A stretch of DNA of 64,000 bases from DASUAS01 sp963841415 (lineage in GTDB: Bacteria; Actinomycetota; Acidimicrobiia; IMCC26256; DASPTH01): assembly GCA_963841415.1 (NCBI GenBank), contig CAWJCN010000003.1, positions 1,054,001-1,118,000 on the forward strand, written 5' to 3'. The notes beneath the pieces are model-generated. The model did no database searches. It had not been told where the DNA came from and saw only the letters and a list, made by a program, of their open reading frames with translations. Every line of letters starts with the position of its first letter. The stretch's first letter is position 1. A program made the position numbers and the translations under genes. Of the stretch, positions 15,827-24,995 are shown piece by piece.

Positions 15827-16528
15827 TCACACGATGCGGCGTTCCGTCGCCCAGCGCGTGAGCTCGTGGCGGTTCGAGAGCTGCAACTTGCGCAACACCG
15901 ACGACACGTGGGTCTCGACCGTCTTGGACGAGATGTCGAGCTGGCGAGCGATCTCTTTGTAGGCGTAACCCCGTGCGATCAGACGCAGCACCTCCCGCTC
16001 ACGCGCGGTGAGCTGGTCGAGCTCGGGATCGACGGCGTCGAGGGGTACGTGCGAGAACGCGTCGAGCACGAAGCCGGCAAGCCGTGGCGAGAAGACGGCG
16101 TCGTCGGCGGCGACGCGGTTGATCGCGTCGACGAGCTCGGGTCCCGAGATGGTCTTCGTGACGTAGCCGCGCACGCCGGCGCGGATCACCGCGATCACGT
16201 CTTCGGGTGCATCCGACACTGACAGTGCGAGGAAGCGGACCTGCGGATGAGCGGCGAGCACGCCGCGGATGACGGCTTCCCCGCCACCACCCGGCATGTG
16301 CACGTCGACCAGGACGACGTCGGGGAGGCGCTCGCCGATCATCTCGACCGCGGCGTCGACTTCGGACGCCTCGCCCACGACGTCGGCGGCGTCGCCCAAT
16401 TCGGCGCGCACGCCGCTGCGGAAGAGGTGGTGGTCGTCGACCAGGAACACGCGTGGCGCCGCCACCATCGGGCGCTCGCTACTCGCCGGGCTGCCCTTGA
16501 TGGAGTTGGCCGGCTCGCTCACGCTCAC
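15827..16528 (-). CDS. LuxR-type response regulator of a PspC-kinase system (LiaR-like)
   Basis: A 233-residue regulator. The receiver domain has VFLVDDHHLF, phospho-Asp in VVLVDVHMPGGGG and Lys in GYVTKTISG. The LuxR helix-turn-helix is LTAREREVLRLIARGYAYKE followed by DISSKTVETHVSS. It overlaps the PspC-kinase stop by 4 nt (GTG 16528). A 25-residue leader precedes the receiver. It is probably phosphorylated by the kinase in response to envelope damage and probably controls the divergent PspC-LiaF operon. Confidence 0.9.
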   Translation of the reverse strand: MSVSEPANSIKGSPASSERPMVAAPRVFLVDDHHLFRSGVRAELGDAADVVGEASEVDAAVEMIGERLPDVVLVDVHMPGGGGEAVIRGVLAAHPQVRFLALSVSDAPEDVIAVIRAGVRGYVTKTISGPELVDAINRVAADDAVFSPRLAGFVLDAFSHVPLDAVDPELDQLTAREREVLRLIARGYAYKEIARQLDISSKTVETHVSSVLRKLQLSNRHELTRWATERRIV

Positions 16529-17775
16529 GCCGGTTCCCTTGGCATCGACAATTCGACCTCCGTGCCCTGACCCGGCCTCGACCGGATCACGGCGACACCG
16601 CCGTGGCGCTGCATGCGCCCGGTGATCGACTCGGCGATGCCACCGCGGTCGGTGGCGATCATGCCCGGGTCGAACCCCTTGCCGCGGTCGCGCACGAACA
16701 CCGTCACCTGATCGGCGGCGACCTCCTCGTACACCGCAACCGAGGACGCGCCTGAGTGACGGGCTGCGTTCACCATCGCCTCCTGGGTCGCGGCCACGAG
16801 CGCGCGCAGGCGTTCGTCGAGCGAGCACTCGCCGCCGACGCGCACCGTCTCGATCGGAGTGCCTTGCCGGTGCTCGACGTCGGCAGCGACGGCCTCGAGG
16901 GCGTCGCCGAGATCGAGGTCGGCCCGCGTCGGCGTGCGGCCGAACAACCACGTGCGCAGCTCGCGCTCCTGGCTCCTCGCCAGACCGACGACCACGCGTG
17001 GGTCGTCGGCCCGGCGTTGGATGAGGGCGAGGGTCTGCAGCACGGAGTCGTGGAGGTGCGCCGCCATCTCGGCGCGTTCGTCGGACCGGATGCGTTCCCG
17101 CCGTTCCTCGACGAGTGCGTTCCAGAGTCGCCAGAGCCACGGTCCGAAGATGAGCCCCAACCCGCCGAGCATCACCGCCACCGCGAGGAGTCCCTGCCCG
17201 ACGGCGCGGAACGTGCCCTGCGTGGCCAGGAAGGCGCCTACTCCGGCGACGACCAGCGCGCCGCCGAGCACGATCCGCAGGACGGCGGCGGTCTCGTGGG
17301 TGCGGGTGTCGGCTCGCGCCGGCAGCCCTCGCTCGCGGCGCACGAGCTCGCCGATGAGCTCGTCGATCGGTCGTCCACTGCGGCCGACGATCAGCGCGGT
17401 GCCCATCGCGGCGAGGACGATCGGCCACAACAGCCCGTCGCTGAACCCCAGGCCCATCGAGCGGGCCAGGAGGAGCACGCCGAGGGTGACGGTGCCGAGG
17501 GCGAGCACCTGCACGAGGTCGTTGCGCGCCCGTCCCGGCTGGCCGTCGTCCACCACCGCGGCGTCAGCATCGGTGGGGAGGAACAACCACCCGGCCGCGT
17601 AGAGCACGACGCCGGCGCCCCCGGCGAACGTCAACACGACGAACGCGAGCCGTACGAGGTTGGGCTCGACGTGGAAGTGATCACCCAGCCCGCTGGCGAC
17701 TCCCGCGACGAGCTTGTGTTGCGAACGTCGGCTCAATGGGTGTCGGGTGGGATGCGACGCGGGAGCGTGGTGCAC
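16525..17775 (-). CDS. PspC-domain sensor histidine kinase
   Basis: A 416-residue membrane kinase. Residues about 10-60 form a PspC domain (QHKLVAGVASGLGDHFHV, then LVRLAFVVLTFAGGAG and LYAAGWLFLPTD). Three or four more helices follow, then the HisKA_3 box AEMAAHLHDSVLQTLALIQ and a HATPase domain (ATQEAMVNAARHSGA, FVRDRGKGFD, GGIAESITGRMQ). PspC-kinase fusions are known in actinobacteria next to LuxR regulators and membrane PspC proteins and are thought to sense membrane stress. GTG 17775 was chosen because the PspC domain starts soon after; the frame stays open upstream, so the start is not certain. Confidence 0.88.
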   Translation of the reverse strand: MHHAPASHPTRHPLSRRSQHKLVAGVASGLGDHFHVEPNLVRLAFVVLTFAGGAGVVLYAAGWLFLPTDADAAVVDDGQPGRARNDLVQVLALGTVTLGVLLLARSMGLGFSDGLLWPIVLAAMGTALIVGRSGRPIDELIGELVRRERGLPARADTRTHETAAVLRIVLGGALVVAGVGAFLATQGTFRAVGQGLLAVAVMLGGLGLIFGPWLWRLWNALVEERRERIRSDERAEMAAHLHDSVLQTLALIQRRADDPRVVVGLARSQERELRTWLFGRTPTRADLDLGDALEAVAADVEHRQGTPIETVRVGGECSLDERLRALVAATQEAMVNAARHSGASSVAVYEEVAADQVTVFVRDRGKGFDPGMIATDRGGIAESITGRMQRHGGVAVIRSRPGQGTEVELSMPREPA

Positions 17776-17865
17776 GTCCGGCTCCTCGAGCGGGCCGCGC
17801 GTGAGGATCGGCGCGGCGAATGGACGCTCGCATGATCGCGCGCGCCACCCCGGATCGCCGTGCGG

Positions 17866-17919
17866 GACCGACCCCGCTTTCCCGGATGGACTCGGGGTCG
17901 CGGTCGGGGACATCCCCGA
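17866..17919. promoter_or_regulatory. Inverted repeats in divergent PspC intergenic region
   Basis: Between the divergent kinase and PspC-LiaF genes. TCGGGGA-CA-TCCCCGA (17904-17919) is a perfect 7-bp palindrome. GACCGACCCCG (17866-17876) pairs with CGGGGTCGCGGTC (17893-17905) apart from a 2-nt bulge. Possible binding sites for the LuxR-type regulator; not proven. Confidence 0.35.
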
Positions 17920-17943
17920 TGGTGCGGCCCGCGACGACTGCAG

Positions 17944-19184
17944 ATGATGCGCACCATGGACGCACCGCCGATCGACCCGCCTCCGACCGAACCGACCGCG
18001 CCCGACCCCCCGGAACCCGATCCGACCGACCGAACGACGTCGGCGCCCCACCGCCGCCTGGTGCGTCGTGGCGACGATCGGCTGCTGGGAGGCGTGGCGG
18101 GCGGTGTCGCCGACTACCTCGGCGTCGACGTGGTGCTGGCGCGTCTGGCGTTCGTCGTCGCCGCGTTCTTCGGCGGCGCCGGCGTGATCGCGTACGTGGT
18201 CGGCTGGATCGTCTTGCCGGTCGGGCCCACGACCAGGGAGCAGCCGGCGGCGCCAGGCGACCGCAAGCAGCTGCTCGGCTACGCGCTCGTTGCCGTCGGT
18301 CTGCTCGCCATCGGCGGGCGCGTCGGTTGGAGGCTCGGTGGCGACGGCGCGTTCTGGCCGCTCGTGCTCGTCGGGCTCGGGGCCGCGGTGTTGTGGCTCC
18401 GCCGCGCGACAACTCGCACGACGTCCTGCCGCTCGCGGCGCGCACCACGTCGGCCGCGCCACCGTCGACCCCGCCGCCGCCGACCGCCACGCGGCCGGCC
18501 TGGTCGGCGACCGAGTCGACGGAGCCGATGGCCGCGGAGGCGCCATCGCCTCCACGCCGACAACGGTCGTACCTCGGTGCCGTCACCTGGAGCTCGTTGC
18601 TCGTGCTCACCGGCGTCGCGTGGCTGCTCGACGCGTCGGGCGTCGTCGACGTCGACCTCCGCGTCGTGGTTGCGCTCGGGCTCGCGCTCGTCGGCGTCGC
18701 GCTCGTCGTCAGCGCGTGGTTCGGACGGGCGCGGGGGTTGATCGCGCTCGGGGTGCTCCTCGCCCTGGTGGTCGGCGCGCTCGGGCTTGTCGACGTCCCG
18801 CTCCGCGGAGGTATCGGCGATCCCACCTACCACCCGCGCACGGTCGCGGGCATCGACGACGACTACGCCCTCGGCGTCGGGAACCTGGCGGTCGATCTGC
18901 GTGATGTCGACTTCTCGGGTGTGAGTCGCCGGCTCCACGCCCAGGTCGGGATCGGCCAACTCGATGTCACCGTGCCTGAAGGTGTGCGCGTCGTCGTCGA
19001 CGGACACGTCGGCGTCGGCGCCCTCCGAGCGTTCGGCCGCGACCCCGACCGGTGTTGTCCGACCGAGGTGCATCTGGTCCGTCCCGGCGTCGCCGGCGGC
19101 GGCACCCTCCGGGTCGATGCCGAGGTCGGCGCCGGACAGCTGGTGATCACCCGACGAGAGGAGTCCCTCCGTGTCGCGTCATGA
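17944..19184 (+). CDS. PspC membrane protein with LiaF-like C-terminal domain (frameshifted)
   Basis: The N-terminal part has a Pro/Thr-rich leader and a PspC domain (LVRRGDDRLLGGVAGGVADY, then LARLAFVVAAFFGGAG and VVGWIVLPVG), then helices to VLWLRR near 18405. There the frame is broken by one missing base. The other frame continues with a Pro/Thr linker, helices SSLLVLTGVAWLLDASGV, RVVVALGLALVGVALVVSAW and LIALGVLLALVVGALGL, and a cytoplasmic domain (DYALGVGNLAVDLRDVDFSG, HAQVGIGQLDVTVPEG, AEVGAGQLVITR) like the C-terminus of LiaF. Such proteins hold the two-component system inactive until the envelope is stressed. ATG 17947 or 17956 are alternative starts. Confidence 0.78.
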
Positions 19185-19368
19185 CCTCGATCCGATCGCG
19201 CTCGTGTTCGGCGCGACGTTCGTCGCGCTCGGCCTCGCTGACGCGATCGCCCGCGCGAGTTGGTTCGACATCGACCGCGGCTGGCCGCTCGGCGTGTTCC
19301 TCGTCGCTCTCGGCATCGCGGGCATCGTCAGCGCGACCGCGCACCGCCGCACCCGCGACGAAGCATGA
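19171..19368 (+). CDS. Small two-helix membrane protein
   Basis: A 65-residue protein: a short polar start (SRHDLDP), helix IALVFGATFVALGLADAIA, a tryptophan-containing loop (SWFDIDRGW), helix PLGVFLVALGIAGIVSATA and a basic end. The GTG start overlaps the end of the PspC-LiaF gene by 14 nt, so it belongs to that operon. Likely an accessory membrane subunit of the envelope-stress cassette; function unknown. Confidence 0.72.
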   Translation: MSRHDLDPIALVFGATFVALGLADAIARASWFDIDRGWPLGVFLVALGIAGIVSATAHRRTRDEA

Positions 19369-19469
19369 CCCCTCCTTCGTGGTGGTGGCCCGGCCGGGCC
19401 CTTCGCCCGCTCGGGGGCGCATGGGGTACAAAGGAACCACACGATCACGATGTCCCGGGGGACTCCACC

Positions 19470-20693
19470 ATGGCCATGGCGACGACGGACCACTACACGC
19501 TCATCTCGGCCGACACGCACGCGGGCGCCAACCACGAGACCTACCGCGAGTACCTCGCGGCGGAGTGGGTCGACGAGTTCGACGCGTGGCGGGAGAAGTA
19601 CAAGAACCCGTGGAAGGACCTGCGCGACACCAGTCTGCGCGTCCGCAACTGGGACGACGAGCGCCGGAACGCCGATCAGGACAAGGACGGCGTCGTCGGT
19701 GAAGTGATCTTCCCCAACACGGTGCCGCCGTTCTTCCCGAGCTTCGTGTTGTTCGCGCCGCCGCCGAAGGACGACGACTACCCGCGTCGTCGCGCCGGTA
19801 TCCAGGCGCACAACCGCTGGATGGTCGACTTCTGCTCGCACTTTCCGGAGCGGCGCGCGGGCATCGGCCAGATCTTCCTCAACGACATCGACGACGCCAT
19901 CGAGGACGCGAAGTGGATCAAGGAGCACGGCCTGCGCGGCGGCGTCCTCCTCCCCAACATCCCGCCGGACGTGAAGTGGGTGAAGCCGCTCTACGACCCC
20001 GAGTACGACCCCCTGTGGGCGGTGCTCGAGGACCTCGAGATCCCGGTGAACGCGCACGGCGGTACCGGCTCGCCCGACTACGGCCGTTACGCATCGGTCC
20101 CGATGATCATGATCAGCGAGGTGCCGTTCTACTCGCAGCGCCCGTTCGTTCACCTCACGTTGAGCGGCGTGTTCGAGCGGTTCCCGCGCATGAAGTTCGT
20201 GATGACCGAGATGGGCGCCGCGTGGATCCCGCCGCTGCTCAAGCAGCTCGACGGCATCATCGCCAACGTGAAGAAGGGCGAGATCGGCGAGCTGAAGTAC
20301 ACGAAGGAGAACGCGCTGGAGCGTTCCGCCACCGAGTACTTCCACCAGAGCTGTTGGGTGGCCGCGAGCCAACCCGGTCCGGCTGACGCCGCGACACGGA
20401 AGGTGATGGGTGAGGACCGCTTCATGTGGGGCAGCGACTACCCGCACGACGAAGGCACCGGACCGTTCACCACCGAGCACCTGCGTCAGGTGTTCCACGA
20501 CGCCGACCCCACCGAGCTCGTGCGGGTCCTCGGCGCCAACGCCGCGAAGCTGTACGACTTCGACCTCGCCGTGCTCAAGCCGTGTGCCGACCAGTACGGG
20601 CCGACCGTGGGTGAGGTCGCGCAGCCGTTGACGGAGCTGCCGGAGAACCCGAACATGGCGCTGCTGCGCGCCGAGGCCGCACTCAGCGCCTGA
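19470..20693 (+). CDS. Amidohydrolase-2 family protein
   Basis: A 407-residue metal-dependent hydrolase or decarboxylase of the PF04909 TIM-barrel family. LISADTHAGANHETY at the N-terminus replaces the usual HxH with a DxH. Further landmarks are FCSHFPERRAGIGQI, GLRGGVLLPNIPPD, IPVNAHGGTGSPDYG (a metal-binding His), FPRMKFVMTEMGAAWIPP and MWGSDYPHDEGTGPF with the final metal-binding Asp. ATG 19470 follows a GGGGG ribosome site. Actinobacteria carry many paralogs in catabolic regions; the substrate cannot be named. It stands alone between the stress cassette and a small membrane gene. Confidence 0.87.
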   Translation: MAMATTDHYTLISADTHAGANHETYREYLAAEWVDEFDAWREKYKNPWKDLRDTSLRVRNWDDERRNADQDKDGVVGEVIFPNTVPPFFPSFVLFAPPPKDDDYPRRRAGIQAHNRWMVDFCSHFPERRAGIGQIFLNDIDDAIEDAKWIKEHGLRGGVLLPNIPPDVKWVKPLYDPEYDPLWAVLEDLEIPVNAHGGTGSPDYGRYASVPMIMISEVPFYSQRPFVHLTLSGVFERFPRMKFVMTEMGAAWIPPLLKQLDGIIANVKKGEIGELKYTKENALERSATEYFHQSCWVAASQPGPADAATRKVMGEDRFMWGSDYPHDEGTGPFTTEHLRQVFHDADPTELVRVLGANAAKLYDFDLAVLKPCADQYGPTVGEVAQPLTELPENPNMALLRAEAALSA

Positions 20694-20729
20694 CGCTCCC
20701 GACAGGAACGCGTCATCTCGCGACGACCA

Positions 20730-20759
20730 TTGGTCAGTCGCGCCCGGATGGCGTACAAC
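20730..20759 (+). promoter_or_regulatory. Possible sigma-70-type promoter
   Basis: TTGGTC (20730-20735) and TACAAC (20754-20759) are separated by 18 nt, and TACAAC ends 38 nt before the ATG of the small membrane gene. Reasonable but not strong match to -35/-10 elements. Confidence 0.35.
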
Positions 20760-20797
20760 CGGTGAAGAGCACGCTCCGTCGGGCCGATGGAGGACGT

Positions 20798-21178
20798 ATG
20801 GACGACGTGGTCTACGTCGGTCAGAGCCAGGCGGTGCACTGGTGGCCGGCAACGATGGTGGTCCTCGCGCTGGTCGGGTACCCCCTCGGTGGCCCGGGCG
20901 CGGCGATCGTGCTGCTCGTGCCCGCTGTGGTCGTCGGCGTCGTACTCCCGTGGCGCTTCGAGGTGCTCGACGCCGGCATCGCGTTGTGGTTCCCGTTCGG
21001 CAAGTACCGCTACCTGGCCAAGGAACGCGTGACCGTGCGCGTCGGACACGGTTCGACGGTGCTCCTCCCGCGCCGCGCCGAGCGCTTCGGCTATCCGCTC
21101 ACCGACGGGCTCGTCGAGCAGCGGCGTGCCGTGTTGCGCGCCGTGCTCACCGAACACGGTTACGACGTCGCGGCGTGA
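20798..21178 (+). CDS. Small membrane protein of unknown function
   Basis: A 126-residue protein. Two hydrophobic segments, TMVVLALVGYPLGG and AAIVLLVPAVVVGVVLPW, are followed by a basic cytoplasmic-type domain (RYLAKERVTVRVGHGSTVLL, RRAERFGYPLTDGLVEQRRA) of the kind seen in small PH-like membrane proteins. ATG 20798 has GGAGG upstream; an in-frame GTG at 20762 is less likely. I do not recognise the family. Confidence 0.65.
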   Translation: MDDVVYVGQSQAVHWWPATMVVLALVGYPLGGPGAAIVLLVPAVVVGVVLPWRFEVLDAGIALWFPFGKYRYLAKERVTVRVGHGSTVLLPRRAERFGYPLTDGLVEQRRAVLRAVLTEHGYDVAA

Positions 21179-21213
21179 CCGTCCAGGCAGCGGCGACGCC
21201 GCCCCCTGCTGCA

Positions 21214-22381
21214 TCACTCCGTGTCGGCGCCGACCGCCTTCGCCCAGGACCGGTCGAGACGGAGCTGCCCCTTCGCGTCGGTCGAGGTGACCACGACGGT
21301 CGCAGGCTGACGGTTGCCCGTCAACGGTTCGATCGTGACGTACCCGGTCCACCCCGACCAGCCGTTCACGGTGCCGAATTCCTTCGTGAGTGCGCCGGCG
21401 TCGAAGCCGCCGGTGCGGCGAACGCCGTAGGCGAAGAAGTTCAGCGAGTCGTACGCGTACGGGCTCCACGTGCCCGGGGCGCGTCCGAAGCGCTTCCGGT
21501 AGGCGGCGATGTGGGCCGCGGAGTCGACGAAGTCGTTCGGTGCGGGCACACCAACCACCGGACAGTTCTTCGCCGCCGCCTGGCCCGCGGTGGTCACGAA
21601 GGCCGTGTCGTAGGACCCGTAGTCGGCGACGCACTTCGACGCCACCTGCTGCTGGTACATCGCCTTCGCGATCAAGCCACCTTCGGGGTAGTAGGTGGCG
21701 GCGTAGATCACATCCGGGTTACCCGCCGCCACCGTTGTCACGACGTCGGCGTAGCTCTTCGCGCCCGGGTCGATGGGCTCATACGCAGTGATCGTGACAC
21801 CGGCCTGGTCGAGCAGCGTCTTCAGCGCGCTCGACACCGACTGCGTGTAGAGCGCGGTCGGGTCGTAGATGATCGCCACCGACTTCGCTTGTTCCCATTC
21901 GGTGAGCGCGTCGGCCGCGACCGGCGCGATCTGCGAGGTCATGGGTTGGAGCGTGAACCCGAGCCCGGCAGTCGCGTCAGCCGACGTCAGTCGGATCGGG
22001 ACGACACCGGCGGCGAGGTAGAGCGGCAACGTCTTCGCGCCGACGCCGGAGTTGTACGGCCCGACCACTCCATCGAGGCCCTTCGCGATCGCGGCGTTCG
22101 CCGCCTTCTCCCCGGTCGCCGGGTCGGCCGCGTCGTCGATCGGCACGATCTCGACCTTCCGGCCGAGCAAGCCACCTCGCCGCGTTGATCTCGGCGGCGG
22201 CGAGTCGCGCACCATCGAGCATGCCGGTGCCGATGCTCTTCTGGTCGCCCGAGAGTGGCCCTTCGAGACCGATGCGGACGGGGTCGCTCGTCTGCGCGGA
22301 ACCCGCTCCGGCTCCGATGGCCAGGCTGCCGAACACCACGACCAACGCGATCAGTGTCGCGACGCACCTCTTCGACTTCAT
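21214..22381 (-). CDS. ABC solute-binding protein, branched-chain amino acid type (frameshifted)
   Basis: A periplasmic-binding-fold lipoprotein-like or secreted receptor (Peripla_BP_6). The signal peptide is in KSKRCVATLIALVVVFGSLA with an AQTSDP cleavage region. Then come VRIGLEGPLSGDQKSIGTG, AAAEINAAGG, VEIVPIDDAADPATG, VVGPYNSGVGA, SVAIIYDPTALYTQS and DVIYAATYYPEGG. One extra base at about 22177 breaks the frame after AAAEINAA; removing it gives GGLLGRKVEI. It stands alone without permease or ATPase genes, so it may serve a transporter encoded elsewhere, such as the fused system at 46-52 kb. The ligand is unknown. Confidence 0.82.
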
Positions 22382-22447
22382 GAGCCCCCGATCGTCGTGC
22401 TCGAGCATGTGCTCCGGGCGATTCCTGCCACCGCCGAGGAAGGGGCG

Positions 22448-23362
22448 TCAGCGTAGGGCGCTGCGAACGCTCCGCGCCGACCACTGACTGGGTCGACGCA
22501 TCGCCAACTCTCGGAACGCGGCGGCCGCAGGCGACAGGGGGCTGTCGCGGTGGAAGAGGTGCAGGGCGCGAGCGAGACGCGGCCGCAGCGAGACGACCAC
22601 TGCGCCGAGCCGCTGTGCCTGTTCGGCGAGGGGCCGGGGGAACAGCGTCGCACCAGCCCCGGCGAGCACGAGGGGGAGGATCGCCTCGCGCTGCGCGGTG
22701 ACGACCGCGACGTCCGGTGTCACTCCCGCGTCGGCGAACGCCTCCTCGAGCTGCCGGCGCGTCGCGGTGCCGGGCTGCGCCGCGACCAGTGGGAACTTCG
22801 CCAGCGTGGCGATCGCCATCGTGTGCGACGCGTGCGTGCCCGGCGGGAGCACGGCCAGGAGATCCTGCGCGCCGAGCTGATGGCTGGCGAGTCGGGGGCC
22901 GCGCACCGCCTCGACGGTGATACCGAGCTCGCACGCGCCGCTTGCCACCAGCTCGACGACTTCGGCCTCGTCACGCGGATCCGCGAGCGCGAGCTCGATT
23001 CCCGGGTACGCGACCCGGAACGCGCCAACCAGCGGTGCCACCGGGTCGACCGCGAGGGTGGGCAGGGCGACGAGGTCGAGGCGCCCGGCACTCAGGCCCG
23101 CGACCGCCTCCACAGCCGCCTGGCCCGTCTCGACGTCGCGGAGCACCTGGCGAGCCGGCTCCACCAGCGCCTCCCCGGCGGGCGTGAGGATCACCCGGCG
23201 CCCGACCCGGTGGAACAGCGAAGTGGCCAGCTCGGCCTCGAGCTCGCGGATCGCCTGCGACACCGAAGGTTGCGACACGTGCTCGGCCTCGGCGGCGCGG
23301 GTCATGCCTCCGCCGTCGACCACCGCGAGGAACAAGCGGAGCCGGCGCAGATCCATAGACAT
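22448..23362 (-). CDS. LysR-family transcriptional regulator
   Basis: A 304-residue LTTR. The N-terminal winged helix reads LRRLRLFLAVVDGGGMTRAA, VSQPSVSQAIRELEAELATS and RRVILTPAGEALVEPAR. The rest is the effector-binding fold (GRLDLVALPTLAVDPVAPLV, ELGITVEAVRG). Two ATGs are possible: 23362 (MSMDLRR) and 23356 (MDLRR). A palindrome covers the first, so the second may be the real start. It is divergent from the TauE-like gene, which it probably controls. Confidence 0.9.
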   Translation of the reverse strand: MSMDLRRLRLFLAVVDGGGMTRAAEAEHVSQPSVSQAIRELEAELATSLFHRVGRRVILTPAGEALVEPARQVLRDVETGQAAVEAVAGLSAGRLDLVALPTLAVDPVAPLVGAFRVAYPGIELALADPRDEAEVVELVASGACELGITVEAVRGPRLASHQLGAQDLLAVLPPGTHASHTMAIATLAKFPLVAAQPGTATRRQLEEAFADAGVTPDVAVVTAQREAILPLVLAGAGATLFPRPLAEQAQRLGAVVVSLRPRLARALHLFHRDSPLSPAAAAFRELAMRRPSQWSARSVRSALR

Positions 23363-23371
23363 AGCTTATGT
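23359..23371. promoter_or_regulatory. Palindrome at the LysR gene start
   Basis: ACATA-GCT-TATGT, a perfect 5-bp inverted repeat, covers the first ATG of the LysR gene and lies in the 64-nt divergent gap. Possible autoregulatory operator; could be chance. Confidence 0.35.
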
Positions 23372-23426
23372 AAATCACAGGAACTACGTCTTGGACTTCT
23401 CAACATGTCGGGCGGACGATGGGTGG

Positions 23427-24173
23427 ATGGAGTTGCTGTTCATCGCCGCCGTCGGGGCCCTGACGGGCTTCCTGGGGGGTCTGTTCGGCAAGGGCGGGTC
23501 GGCGATCGCGACGCCGTTGCTCGACGTGGGCGGCGTCGCCCCGATCTCGGCGGTGGCGTCTCCGCTGCCCGCGACCATCCCCGGGACCATGGCCGCGGCG
23601 TACGCGTACTGGCAGGAGCGGCTCGTCGACTGGCGCGTGGTGCGCTGGTCGGTGGCGTTCGGGGTGCCCGCGACGATCGCGGGCGCGTACGCGACGCGGT
23701 GGATCGGGGGGACGCCGCTGGTCATCACCACCGAAGTCATCATCGTCGTGCTCGGTGCCCGCTTCCTCCTCCATCCGTCACCGCCGCACGAGCACCTCAC
23801 GGCTCCTCCGCGCGCCCTGCGCACGCGCATGGCCGGGGTGGCGCTGGCGGTGGGCGTGCTTTCCGGGCTGCTGGCCAACAGCGGCGGGTTTCTCCTCGCG
23901 CCCCTGTACATCGTCGTGCTGCGGATGCCGATCAAGGTGGCCTTCGCGTGCTCGCTCGTCGTCGCGGCCGCGCTCGCAGTCCCGGGCACAGTGGTCCATG
24001 CGCTCCTCGGGCACATCGACTGGGGTGTGGTCGCGGTGTTCGGCGTGACATCCATCCCACTGTCGTACCTGGGTGGGCGCGTCGCGGTGCGCACGCATGC
24101 GCCGAAGCTCGAGCGCCTCTACGGTGCCGGCTTGCTCGCCATCGGGCTGTTCACGCTGGCGGTGACGGCCTGA
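23427..24173 (+). CDS. TauE/SafE-type sulfite/organosulfonate exporter
   Basis: A 248-residue permease with about seven or eight helices. It begins MELLFIAAVGALTGFLGGLF with the family's glycine-rich first helix (GLFGKGGSAIATPLL). The second half repeats the pattern (LAVGVLSGLLANSGGFLLAP). TauE-like proteins move sulfite, sulfoacetate or related anions. It is divergent from a LysR regulator and convergent with a CysQ-like phosphatase, so sulfur metabolism is a plausible shared theme. Confidence 0.85.
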   Translation: MELLFIAAVGALTGFLGGLFGKGGSAIATPLLDVGGVAPISAVASPLPATIPGTMAAAYAYWQERLVDWRVVRWSVAFGVPATIAGAYATRWIGGTPLVITTEVIIVVLGARFLLHPSPPHEHLTAPPRALRTRMAGVALAVGVLSGLLANSGGFLLAPLYIVVLRMPIKVAFACSLVVAAALAVPGTVVHALLGHIDWGVVAVFGVTSIPLSYLGGRVAVRTHAPKLERLYGAGLLAIGLFTLAVTA

Positions 24174-24932
24174 TCAGCCGGCGTCGCGCGTCACGGCCAG
24201 CACCGAGTCGCGCAGCTCGGGGCGGCAGATGAGGAGGTCGGGGAGGTAGGGCTCAGGCCGGTTGTACTCGAGCCGTGCACCGTCGAGGCGCGACACGTGC
24301 AAGCCCGCGGCGGCCGCGACACCCACGGGCGCGGCGGAGTCCCACTCGTACTGGCCGCCGCTGTGCGCGTACACGTCGACGTCGCCGAGCACGACCGCCA
24401 TCGCCTTGGCCCCCGCGGAACCGAGCGCGACGAGCTCGCCGCCCAACTGCTCGGCCAGGAGCTCGGCGATCGCGGGCGGACGGGTGCGGCTCACGACGAG
24501 GCGCGGCGGTCCACCCGACGGCGGGGCGAGCGTGGCCGCGGGCGACGCGTTCAACGTGAGCGCGCGCGCCGGCAGGGCCACGGCGGCCGCCGTGATCTGC
24601 CCGTCGATCGCCAGCGCCACGTGGACCGCCCAGTCGGTGCGGCCCTCCTCGCCGAACTCGCGCGTGCCGTCGAGCGGATCGACGATCCACACGCGCGATG
24701 CTTCGAGGCGCGCGGGGTCGTCGGCTCCCTCTTCGGAGAGCACCGCATCGTCGGGGTGTGACGCCGCCAGCGCGGCCACGATGAAGTCGTGCGACGACCG
24801 GTCGCCCTCGGCCCGGAGCTCGGTCGGGTCGGCCCCCGCCGCGTGCAGAGTGGCGCGCAGTGCGACAAGGCGCTGCCCGGCCTCGGTGGCGATGGCGGCG
24901 GCGTCGCGGTGGTCGTCGGAGGTTGCGCTCAC
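24174..24932 (-). CDS. Inositol monophosphatase-family phosphatase, CysQ-like
   Basis: A 252-residue lithium-sensitive phosphatase-fold protein. Metal-binding motifs are AVLSEEGADD and WIVDPLDGTREF, and the C-terminal motif is QYEWDSAAPVGVAAAAGL. The DPLDGTREF variant is typical of CysQ 3'(2'),5'-bisphosphate nucleotidases, which recycle PAP from sulfate assimilation. Position next to a sulfite-exporter-like gene supports this, but inositol phosphatase activity is possible. GTG 24932 is chosen; the frame stays open far upstream only as an antisense shadow of other genes. Its stop abuts the TauE stop. Confidence 0.83.
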   Translation of the reverse strand: MSATSDDHRDAAAIATEAGQRLVALRATLHAAGADPTELRAEGDRSSHDFIVAALAASHPDDAVLSEEGADDPARLEASRVWIVDPLDGTREFGEEGRTDWAVHVALAIDGQITAAAVALPARALTLNASPAATLAPPSGGPPRLVVSRTRPPAIAELLAEQLGGELVALGSAGAKAMAVVLGDVDVYAHSGGQYEWDSAAPVGVAAAAGLHVSRLDGARLEYNRPEPYLPDLLICRPELRDSVLAVTRDAG

Positions 24933-24995
24933 GGGCGGCGACGCTAGCCCTCCCCCGATGGCGGACGGGGACCTCGCCGCGGCGACACTGGTGAA

